A DNA stretch of 5,946 nt from an uncultured Ruminococcus sp. Its GTDB lineage: Bacteria > Bacillota > Clostridia > Oscillospirales > Ruminococcaceae. Where the stretch lies: NCBI GenBank assembly GCA_947589205.1, contig CANQCJ010000139.1, positions 1-5,946 of the forward strand, written 5' to 3'. The notes under the pieces are model-generated. The model was not told where the DNA came from. It searched no databases and saw only the letters and a list, made by a program, of their open reading frames with translations. Positions 1 through 5,313 of the stretch are shown here, one piece after another; positions within the stretch are counted from its first letter, which is position 1, and the number at the start of each line of letters is the position of its first letter. The translations under genes were made by a program, and so were the position numbers.

Positions 1-1
1 C

Positions 2-1066
2 AAGGGAAATATCGAGATACCGAATTTTGTCGGAATGAATATCGTTCAGGTAGAGCAGCAGTACGGCGACAAGCTGCAGTTTGAAAAGGACGATGAATAC
101 AACAACGAATACGACGAGGGTATAATAATGTGGCAGTCCCAGACGGGAAAGACCGTTAAGGAGGGCTACACTCTTCAAGTGACCGTCAGCAAGGGACAAA
201 AGCTCATTACCGTTCCCGACATGGTAAACAAAGACAGCGAGATCGCGCGAAGCGAGCTTGTAAGCGCGGGCTTTACTCCGCTCATGCTCGAGACGTTTAA
301 CGATGAAGTCGCTAAGGGCATGGTCGTAAAGACAGAGCCGGCGGCGGGCGAACAATACCCCGAGAAAAAGGAGGTAAGAGTTTTCGTAAGCCAAGGACCG
401 CTTGAGACGGACGTTAAAGTACCCGACCTTAAAGGTCTTACCAAGGAAAAGGCTATCGCAGTGCTCAAAGAAAACAAACTCGGCTGCGAGACGCAGGATA
501 TGGAATATGACGGAAACGCGGGCAAGGTCGTTGAACAGAGCGTCGACCCGGGCAAGTATGTTGAACGCGAAACGGTCATCACCATTTATATCTCGACAGG
601 TCAGACAAAAGATATTGAAATGACGCTGAAAATGGATATGCCGCTCGGCATGAGAGGCTCTTATACCTTTGACGTTTACCGCGACGGTATAGTCGCCTAT
701 ACAAAGACCGTCCAGAACGGCGAGGCTGTAGCGGGCGGAACGCTCAGTCTGCCGATACAGGGCAAAAAGACCGAAACACTCGTTATCTACGCAAGAAACA
801 ACGATCCCGAATATGACGATTATTACTTCAAGTATGCTACCTTCAACATCGACTACGACAAGCAGACCTATGAGCTTGTTGGAAGCTACGATACGGAGGA
901 TCTGCTGAAGATCACTCCTCCCGCAACGACAACGCCTACTCCCTCCGAGGTACTGCCCTCAACGCCGGACGAAAGCTCAGAACAGCCTGTCGATCCTTCG
1001 ACGACCGAAGAGCCGCCGGCTACCGATTACGACCAGCCGACAGATACTCCGGAACAGAGCTATTGA
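2..1066 (+). CDS. prkC: PASTA-domain protein, C-terminal fragment (probable PrkC-type Ser/Thr kinase)
   Basis: The reading frame is open from base 2, so the gene is cut by the window start; the ATG at 35 lies inside the first PASTA repeat (after IPNFVG) and is not the true start. The visible 354 residues contain three PASTA repeats, at about 4-65, 69-132 and 138-201, each with the VP-x-hydrophobic opening and a closing V-x-V-S-x-G-type strand. A beta-rich region without a family I recognise follows (about 203-303), then a tail rich in Pro, Thr, Ser, Asp and Glu (305-354). PASTA repeats bind muropeptides or peptidoglycan outside the cell. In PrkC kinases they follow a cytoplasmic kinase domain and one membrane helix, neither visible here. 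The kinase call rests on the adjacent rsgA, matching the Bacillus prkC-rsgA order. A PASTA-bearing penicillin-binding protein is the main alternative and is less likely. The stop lies 6 bases before the rsgA start. Confidence 0.82.
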   Translation, partial: KGNIEIPNFVGMNIVQVEQQYGDKLQFEKDDEYNNEYDEGIIMWQSQTGKTVKEGYTLQVTVSKGQKLITVPDMVNKDSEIARSELVSAGFTPLMLETFNDEVAKGMVVKTEPAAGEQYPEKKEVRVFVSQGPLETDVKVPDLKGLTKEKAIAVLKENKLGCETQDMEYDGNAGKVVEQSVDPGKYVERETVITIYISTGQTKDIEMTLKMDMPLGMRGSYTFDVYRDGIVAYTKTVQNGEAVAGGTLSLPIQGKKTETLVIYARNNDPEYDDYYFKYATFNIDYDKQTYELVGSYDTEDLLKITPPATTTPTPSEVLPSTPDESSEQPVDPSTTEEPPATDYDQPTDTPEQSY

Positions 1067-1072
1067 CCGCTC

Positions 1073-1951
1073 ATGACAGGAATAATAATCAGATCGCTCG
1101 GAGGCGTCTACACTGTAGAAGCCTCCGACGGCATATATGACTGCACCGCGCGCGGGATCTTCAGAAAAAGAGGTATCTCGCCGATGTGCGGCGACAGCGT
1201 TGAGTTTGACCAAAAGCAAGCTTTGATAACCGAAATATCCCCTCGCAAAAACGAGCTGATACGCCCGCCCCTCGCTAATCTCGACCTGCTGCTTTTTGTC
1301 GCCTCCGCCGCGCAGCCTTCGCCGGATATGCTGCTTATCGACAAGTTTATAGCCGTCTGCGAATTTAAAAAAATAGGACCCGCCGTCGTTGTTACAAAGA
1401 CCGATCTTGCGGGATATTCACAAATCGGGGACGCTTACAAAAAGGCGGGCATACCGTTTTTCGCCGCGGACAACACCACCGGCGAGGGCAGCGAAGAAAT
1501 AAAAGAATTTATCGGCGGAAGGCTCTGCGCATTTACGGGAAATTCCGGCGTCGGAAAATCATCGCTGCTCAACCGTATGTTCCCCGACCTGAAGCTTTCG
1601 ACAGCCGAGATAAGCCGCAAGCTGGGCAGGGGCAGGCATACCACGCGTACAGTTGAGCTGTTTAAAATGCCGCAGGGCGGATATATCGCCGATACGCCGG
1701 GTTTTTCTTCTTTTGAAACGAACAAGTACGATATTATTTTCAAGGACAAGCTTGCGGGCTGTTTCAGAGAGTTTGAACAGTTTGCCGCAGACTGCCGCTT
1801 CCGCGACTGCACCCACACCAACGAGCCAGGCTGCGCCGTAGCCGAGGCGGTCGAACGCGGACAGATCGCGCCTTCACGCCGCGAGAGCTATCTTGCGATG
1901 TATGAGGAAGCCGCAAGGCTCAACGAATGGGAGCATAAAAATAACGATTAA
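1073..1951 (+). CDS. rsgA: Ribosome small-subunit-dependent GTPase A (RsgA/YloQ/CpgA)
   Basis: This is a complete 292-residue protein, close to the usual length of about 300. RsgA is a circularly permuted GTPase that binds the maturing 30S subunit and hydrolyses GTP late in its assembly. An N-terminal OB-fold (about 1-65) precedes a GTPase domain whose motifs come in permuted order: G4 TKTD at 108-111, P-loop GNSGVGKS at 156-163, switch I GRGRHTTR at 185-192, and G3 DTPG at 207-210. The C-terminal zinc site is C241, C246, H248 and C254 (C-x4-C-x-H-x5-C). The ATG at 1073 gives the expected N-terminus (IIRSLGGVYTV). It has no clear Shine-Dalgarno site, and with only 6 bases after the upstream stop it is probably translated by coupling. 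Its stop overlaps the Shine-Dalgarno site of thiN. In B. subtilis the homologue is a PrkC phosphorylation target, which fits the gene pairing. Confidence 0.97.
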   Translation: MTGIIIRSLGGVYTVEASDGIYDCTARGIFRKRGISPMCGDSVEFDQKQALITEISPRKNELIRPPLANLDLLLFVASAAQPSPDMLLIDKFIAVCEFKKIGPAVVVTKTDLAGYSQIGDAYKKAGIPFFAADNTTGEGSEEIKEFIGGRLCAFTGNSGVGKSSLLNRMFPDLKLSTAEISRKLGRGRHTTRTVELFKMPQGGYIADTPGFSSFETNKYDIIFKDKLAGCFREFEQFAADCRFRDCTHTNEPGCAVAEAVERGQIAPSRRESYLAMYEEAARLNEWEHKNND

Positions 1952-1961
1952 GGAGATGATC
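1948..1961 (+). promoter_or_regulatory. Extended Shine-Dalgarno site that decides the thiN start
   Basis: TTAAGGAGATGATC matches the full complement of the 16S rRNA 3' end (TTAAGGAGGTGATC) except at one base. It overlaps the rsgA stop codon. The ATG within it (1956-1958) is in the thiN frame but lies inside the ribosome-binding block, so it is unlikely to be the start. The TTG at 1965 follows three bases after the block, the same layout as at spoVM, ymxH and rpsB. Confidence 0.8.
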
Positions 1962-1964
1962 TTC

Positions 1965-2585
1965 TTGCAGCGCTGCATAATTTTCGCCGGAGGAAAAAGC
2001 GAACAGCGTATTCCGTATGAGCTTGACACTAACGGAGCGTTTATCATCGCCGCCGACAAGGGCTATAAGACCTGCAAAAGATTCGGTATCACCCCCGCGC
2101 TGACTGTAGGCGATCTCGATTCGCTGAAATTTATCCCCGACGACTGCGAAACGCTTCAATTTCCTACCGAAAAGGACGATACCGACCTTATGATAGCGGT
2201 CAAAGAGGCTTTAAAACGCGGCTGTAAAGACATAACGATACTCTGCGCGCTCGGCGGAAGATTCGATCATCTTTACGGCAATTTGCAGACGCTTTGCTAT
2301 ATCGTAAAAAACGGCGGCTGGGGACGGCTGCTCTCCTGCTATGAGCAGATAACTATAGTCCCGCCCGGAAGCTACAAAATAAAAAACAAAGAACGCTTTT
2401 CGCTTTCTTTGCTCTCCTACAGCTCTCAGGTCAAAGGACTTTCCGTAAGCGGAGTGAAATATCCGCTTGAAAACGGCGTTATAAACAACGGCTTCCCTAT
2501 CGGCGTTTCAAACGTTATAACTGCCGAATATGCTCAGATAAGCTTTACCGACGGACTGCTTCTTATCGTACAAAGCAGATTGTGA
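1965..2585 (+). CDS. thiN: Thiamine pyrophosphokinase (ThiN)
   Basis: This 206-residue cytoplasmic enzyme transfers pyrophosphate from ATP to thiamine, giving thiamine pyrophosphate. Family motifs are present in order: ADKG at 30-33, the metal-binding VGDLDS at 48-53, EKDDTD at 69-74, and GGRFDH at 97-102. A C-terminal beta-sandwich follows, including a GVSN motif near 180-183 that aligns with the SN region of the family. The frame is open from 1893 inside rsgA, but homologues begin near the C-I-I-F-A-G-G strand. I chose TTG at 1965 because an almost perfect extended Shine-Dalgarno site sits at the standard distance; ATG at 1956 would add three residues. In Bacillus an rpe gene sits between rsgA and thiN; here only 13 bases separate them. 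Confidence 0.95.
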   Translation: MQRCIIFAGGKSEQRIPYELDTNGAFIIAADKGYKTCKRFGITPALTVGDLDSLKFIPDDCETLQFPTEKDDTDLMIAVKEALKRGCKDITILCALGGRFDHLYGNLQTLCYIVKNGGWGRLLSCYEQITIVPPGSYKIKNKERFSLSLLSYSSQVKGLSVSGVKYPLENGVINNGFPIGVSNVITAEYAQISFTDGLLLIVQSRL

Positions 2586-2601
2586 CGCCTTCGCTCGCTG
2601 C

Positions 2602-2621
2602 TGCATAATATGAATTATGCA
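2602..2621 (+). repeat. Perfect 8-bp inverted repeat between thiN and spoVM
   Basis: TGCATAAT and ATTATGCA (2602-2609 and 2614-2621) are exact reverse complements around an ATGA loop. They lie in the 62-base gap before spoVM. No U-tract follows, so this is not a standard terminator. It might be an RNA processing or stability hairpin, or the remnant of a dispersed palindromic repeat. The sequence alone does not decide. Confidence 0.5.
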
Positions 2622-2647
2622 CGCCAATACAAATGGAGGTTTTTCAC

Positions 2648-2737
2648 ATGAAGGTTGTTGTTGTAAAAAGTCCGAAGCTCTTAGCGCCGGTGCTCAGAAT
2701 GATCTTTAAGATCAAAAAAGAACCGATAGACCAATAA
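2648..2737 (+). CDS. spoVM: Stage V sporulation protein M-like peptide (SpoVM)
   Basis: This 29-codon gene encodes a peptide beginning MKVVVVKSPKLLAPVLR and ending in a charged segment (KIKKEPIDQ). B. subtilis SpoVM has 26 residues and starts MKFYTIKLPKFLGGIVR. The shared positions are M1, K2, K7, P9, K10, L12 and R17. SpoVM is an amphipathic helix that recognises the convex forespore membrane and anchors the coat ATPase SpoIVA; P9 is a residue known to matter for its localisation. GGAGGT at 2635-2640 gives a strong ribosome site seven bases before the ATG. The position just after thiN matches the Bacillus thiN-spoVM order, which strongly supports the call. A strong terminator follows. In Bacillus the gene is under sporulation control; I could not find a credible dedicated sporulation promoter here. 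Confidence 0.93.
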   Translation: MKVVVVKSPKLLAPVLRMIFKIKKEPIDQ

Positions 2738-2756
2738 AAAGGAATTTTACATAACC

Positions 2757-2804
2757 CCTGCCCTCTCGGCGTATACGGAGTATGCCGAAAGGGCGGGATT
2801 TTTT
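2757..2804 (+). terminator. Rho-independent terminator after spoVM
   Basis: The left arm 2757-2773 pairs with the right arm 2781-2797 in a stem of about 17 positions, with one C/A mismatch (2765/2789) and two G-U-type pairs, around a 7-base loop (TACGGAG). Six T residues follow at 2799-2804. It closes the PASTA-rsgA-thiN-spoVM transcript. There is no A-tract directly before the left arm, so it is probably one-directional. Confidence 0.93.
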
Positions 2805-2805
2805 A

Positions 2806-2834
2806 TTGACATTTTTTTTACTTTGTGATATAAT
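2806..2834 (+). promoter_or_regulatory. Near-consensus sigma-A promoter for the membrane glycosyltransferase gene
   Basis: The -35 TTGACA (2806-2811) and -10 TATAAT (2829-2834) both match consensus perfectly with a 17-bp spacer, and TGA just before the -10 makes it an extended -10 element. The -35 begins one base after the T-run of the preceding terminator. Transcription should begin near 2841. Confidence 0.9.
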
Positions 2835-2858
2835 AAAAGAACGGGCGGTAAAAGAGCA

Positions 2859-4826
2859 ATGTCAGCCCGATCATTTTGTGAAAGAGTGAGAAAATATATG
2901 AAGGAAAAGCTTAATGTAAATAAAGTATGTATCATCGCGCTTATTGTCGTTATTATAGCTCAGATAGCCGTTACGGCGTATTATTTTTCTACCGAAAGAC
3001 AGGGTCTGCACAGCGATGAGATCTGGTGCTACGGACTTGCCAACAGCTATGACGGTCCTTATGTATTTCTTAAAGACGGTATTCGATCCCCTACGCTCAT
3101 TAAAGATTATAATTTAGAGCTTTCGGATACCCGCAATATCTGCGAATGGGTGCCCGGCGAGGTATTTAACGATTATCTTACCGTTCAGCGCGGTGAACGC
3201 TTTGCATATGACAAGGTCTTTCACAACCAGTCGCTCGATCATCACCCCCCGCTTTACTATATGCTGCTCCACACCGTCTGCTCTTTCTTTCCCGACAAAT
3301 TTTCGCTTTATTTCGCTTTTGTACTCAACTGCGTTTTTCTTGTTTTTACTCAGATATTCCTATTTAAGCTGGCTAAACTCATGATGAAAAGCGACATTGC
3401 CGCGCTTGCGGTCTGCGCGCTTTACGCCGGCTGCCGCGGAGCGCTGTTTACATTCTCTTTCTTAAGACAATACTGCTTTCTGACTATGCTGCTCGTGATG
3501 TATTCTTATTTTACAGCCAAGTTTTTCTACAGCGAGGAAAAGGTACTTAAAAAGCAGCTCCCGCCAATACTTATATCCGCTTTCTGTATTTTTATGACAA
3601 ATTACTGCGCTATTATGTTTGTCGGCGTTATGACCGCCTGCATATGTGTTTACTATTTTTTCAGTCACAAAAAGAAAAAGCTTATGCTTATCTTCGGCGG
3701 CAGCACTTTGCTCACACTTCTGCTCTCATTTGCCGTTTTCCCCGCCGCTCTTAAACAGATATTTGCTTACAGCCCATATCAAGGAAAAATCTTCGACTTT
3801 ATCGCACAGTTCAGACTGCTGATGCACTATATTCTTAAGCCTACTCTCGGCATCAACGTTTCTATCTACAAAAGCAACATCGTGTCTGTTATCATAGCTT
3901 CTATCGTTCTTATAGCCGCTTTCAGCGCGCCGATATTATTCTTATTCAGGGATAAAGAATTTGTTAAAAAGCTCCTTGCCCTATTAAAGAGCCTGCCGAA
4001 AAAAACTATTGGTTTTCTTAAAAATGCAAACTATTTCTGGCTGTTTTTGATAATATCCTGTCTGGCAAATATACTGGTGCTCAACAGACTGACAGATGTT
4101 TTTTACATGGGCGATTTTATCGTAAGATACGTGTTCTATCTTATGCCGTTTGTTTTTATAATCCCGTTTATGGCGTTCAAGCTGATATTGGAGGCTGTTA
4201 CAAAAAATCTCTCCTTCATAAAAAAGCTTGCCGTTCCCGCTATTACCGCAGTATACGTTGTCTTTGTCGTACATTCACAGCTTTACTGCGAGGATATGAT
4301 AGATGCTAACGGCTTAGGAACGATAGCTCAGCAGCGGCAATTTCTTAAAGGAACGACAACTCTTGTTGTAATGACGCAGGATTATATTGCAACATCATGG
4401 CTGCTTACAAACCTTTCGATGATACTGAATGAAGCCGACGAGGTATATGTGACCTTCCCGAAAACCTTTGAGACCGATCTTGACGAGATACTTGAGGACG
4501 GAAAAAATATCGACAGAATATTAGTATGCTATGATTCTTACGAAATGAATGACAAACAGTTAGAGTACTTGACCGATAAATTCGATCTGCCTATCGAAGC
4601 GTTAAAAGCAGGAGACTATGACTATCTGAACAATAAATTTATCGGTAAGGAATACAAACCAACATTCGATAAGGAGACCGTCGATATCGACAACGTTATC
4701 GCAGAAAGCATTGACAAGCCTTCTACGGAAATGCTGACAGAAAGTATAAACGATCTGTTCACGACCGTTCCGGAATATGTTTTTTATACTAACGGCAGAC
4801 GGTTTTATATGCTCGATGTCGAATAG
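2859..4826 (+). CDS. Multi-spanning GT-C/GT39-like membrane glycosyltransferase, substrate unknown
   Basis: This is an integral membrane protein of 655 residues. A short basic N-terminus leads into a first helix at about 23-42. An extracytoplasmic loop then carries HSDEIW (D53, E54), the acidic pair typical of GT-C enzymes, and a HHPPLYY motif (128-134) as in ArnT/PMT-like family 39 proteins. About nine more hydrophobic segments follow, near 149-170, 180-200, 203-224, 235-268, 275-294, 342-363, 392-410, 424-445 and 457-473. A soluble, acidic C-terminal domain (about 474-655) has no family I recognise. Such enzymes transfer sugars from polyprenyl-phosphate donors outside the membrane, onto lipid, polymer or protein. 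The start is uncertain: ATG 2859 has GGCGGT nine bases upstream but an 18-base leader; ATG 2898 (642 residues) has only a weak ribosome site. The gene looks AT-richer than its neighbours, though Phe/Ile-rich helices explain part of this. Confidence 0.85.
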   Translation: MSARSFCERVRKYMKEKLNVNKVCIIALIVVIIAQIAVTAYYFSTERQGLHSDEIWCYGLANSYDGPYVFLKDGIRSPTLIKDYNLELSDTRNICEWVPGEVFNDYLTVQRGERFAYDKVFHNQSLDHHPPLYYMLLHTVCSFFPDKFSLYFAFVLNCVFLVFTQIFLFKLAKLMMKSDIAALAVCALYAGCRGALFTFSFLRQYCFLTMLLVMYSYFTAKFFYSEEKVLKKQLPPILISAFCIFMTNYCAIMFVGVMTACICVYYFFSHKKKKLMLIFGGSTLLTLLLSFAVFPAALKQIFAYSPYQGKIFDFIAQFRLLMHYILKPTLGINVSIYKSNIVSVIIASIVLIAAFSAPILFLFRDKEFVKKLLALLKSLPKKTIGFLKNANYFWLFLIISCLANILVLNRLTDVFYMGDFIVRYVFYLMPFVFIIPFMAFKLILEAVTKNLSFIKKLAVPAITAVYVVFVVHSQLYCEDMIDANGLGTIAQQRQFLKGTTTLVVMTQDYIATSWLLTNLSMILNEADEVYVTFPKTFETDLDEILEDGKNIDRILVCYDSYEMNDKQLEYLTDKFDLPIEALKAGDYDYLNNKFIGKEYKPTFDKETVDIDNVIAESIDKPSTEMLTESINDLFTTVPEYVFYTNGRRFYMLDVE

Positions 4827-4867
4827 GACTTGCCGTAAAGCGCATATATTCCATTGAGGTGATCTTT

Positions 4868-5158
4868 ATGAAATGCACGCTGACGGCTCTCAGAAACAAA
4901 GAAGTTATAGATATTGAAACCGGTCTGCGGCTCGGCTATGTTGACGATGTAGAGATAGACACCGAAAACGAAAAAGTGGTCTCGCTTATAATCTTTGGCA
5001 GAACGAGAGTTTTCGGCGTCATGGGAAAAGAGGACGATATCGTTATAAAATGCGCCGATATTTCGCTTATCGGAGAAGATACCATTCTCGTCAGACAAAA
5101 GGAACAGTCGGTATATACAAAATCAAGGACTTTTACTATTGAAAATTTGTTGAAATAG
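4868..5158 (+). CDS. ymxH: YlmC/YmxH-family PRC-barrel sporulation-associated protein
   Basis: This is a small soluble protein of 96 residues. It shows the PRC-barrel pattern of the YlmC/YmxH family: KEVIDIETGLRLGYVDDVEI (11-30), a hydrophobic strand VVSLIIFG (37-44), an FGVMGKEDDIVI segment (49-60), and ISLIGEDTILV (65-75). A short basic tail, residues 76-96, lies beyond the barrel. The family is common in spore formers and is often labelled a sporulation protein, but its molecular role is not established. The GTG at 4859 lies inside the ribosome site TTGAGGTGATC (4854-4864), so ATG 4868 is the start, three bases after that block. It follows the glycosyltransferase gene by 41 bases with no terminator or promoter visible between them, so read-through from the 2806 promoter is likely. 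Confidence 0.85.
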   Translation: MKCTLTALRNKEVIDIETGLRLGYVDDVEIDTENEKVVSLIIFGRTRVFGVMGKEDDIVIKCADISLIGEDTILVRQKEQSVYTKSRTFTIENLLK

Positions 5159-5159
5159 A

Positions 5160-5176
5160 CAAGCAAAAAATGCTTG
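5160..5176 (+). repeat. Inverted repeat overlapping the rpsB -35 element
   Basis: CAAGCA and TGCTTG (5160-5165 and 5171-5176) are exact reverse complements around five A residues. An overlapping longer-range pair, AGACAA (5157-5162) and TTGTCT (5181-5186), is also exact. The right arm contains the first three bases of the rpsB -35. With no U-tract it is a poor terminator for ymxH. It could be a protein-binding site or a weak 3'-end hairpin, or chance in an AT-rich stretch. Confidence 0.4.
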
Positions 5177-5202
5177 CAATTTGTCTGAAAATATGGTATA
5201 AT
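5174..5202 (+). promoter_or_regulatory. Extended -10 sigma-A promoter for rpsB
   Basis: TTGCAA (5174-5179, four of six consensus bases) and TATAAT (5197-5202, perfect) are separated by 17 bp, and TGG immediately upstream of the -10 gives an extended -10. The expected transcription start is near 5209, which yields a leader of about 105 bases before the rpsB ATG. Confidence 0.85.
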
Positions 5203-5218
5203 ATTAAAGCAATTCGCA

Positions 5219-5275
5219 TGAGCGTCATTCGCGGCGTGGTTCCCCTATATAGGGGTGAAGCCGTTTGGACGCTCA
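5219..5275 (+). ncRNA. Structured rpsB leader RNA, candidate ribosomal protein S2 autoregulatory element
   Basis: The leader folds on paper into one extended hairpin. TGAGCGTC (5219-5226) pairs perfectly with GACGCTCA (5268-5275). After an internal loop, GCGGC (5231-5235) pairs with GCCGT (5260-5264), using one G-U pair. A second internal loop (GTGGTT/TGAA) leads to the apical palindrome CCCCTATATAGGGG (5242-5255). TGGTT in that loop (5237-5241) can pair with AACCA (5293-5297), just upstream of the rpsB Shine-Dalgarno site, as a pseudoknot. Ribosomal protein mRNAs often carry such leaders, and in E. coli S2 represses rpsB-tsf. That S2 binds this leader is inferred. No U-tract follows, so translational rather than termination control is more likely. 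Confidence 0.7.
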
Positions 5276-5299
5276 GAGGATAAATTTTAAAAAACCAAC

Positions 5300-5308
5300 A
5301 GGAGGTCA
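5300..5308 (+). promoter_or_regulatory. rpsB Shine-Dalgarno site
   Basis: AGGAGGTCA precedes the ATG at 5314 by five bases (core AGGAGG by seven). It lies two bases downstream of the AACCA stretch that could form the leader pseudoknot, so ribosome access might depend on the leader fold. Confidence 0.85.
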
Positions 5309-5313
5309 CTGCA

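Noticed and set aside
175..585. 136-codon open frame on the minus strand.
   Set aside because: It lies inside the PASTA repeats, opposite a clearly coding frame, and its translation is Ser/Leu/Thr-rich without a recognisable domain.
1435..1821. 128-codon open frame on the minus strand.
   Set aside because: It is antisense to the GTPase core of rsgA, which is fully conserved in the plus frame; no ribosome site or family match.
1893..1964. Longer thiN start within rsgA.
   Set aside because: It would overlap rsgA by 59 bases, adds residues not seen in thiamine pyrophosphokinases, and ignores the strong ribosome site at 1948-1961.
2603..2633. Possible sigma-E-like promoter for spoVM (GCATAAT and AATACAAA).
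   Set aside because: The 16-base spacing is longer than usual, and the start would fall near 2640, so the transcript would lose the GGAGGT ribosome site at 2635-2640.
3984..4274. 96-codon open frame on the minus strand.
   Set aside because: It is antisense to the membrane helices of the glycosyltransferase; its composition is what the complement of Phe/Ile/Tyr codons produces.
5160..5186. Intrinsic terminator after ymxH.
   Set aside because: The 6-bp stem is weak and is followed by CAATTTGTCT rather than a U-tract; the same bases form the rpsB promoter.
5218..5283. 21-codon ORF in the rpsB leader (starts MSVIRGVV, stop TAA at 5281).
   Set aside because: It lies entirely across the leader hairpin, has no Shine-Dalgarno site, and its ATG would be only about 9 bases from the predicted transcript start. 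Most likely a by-product of the stem sequence; ribosome profiling would settle it.
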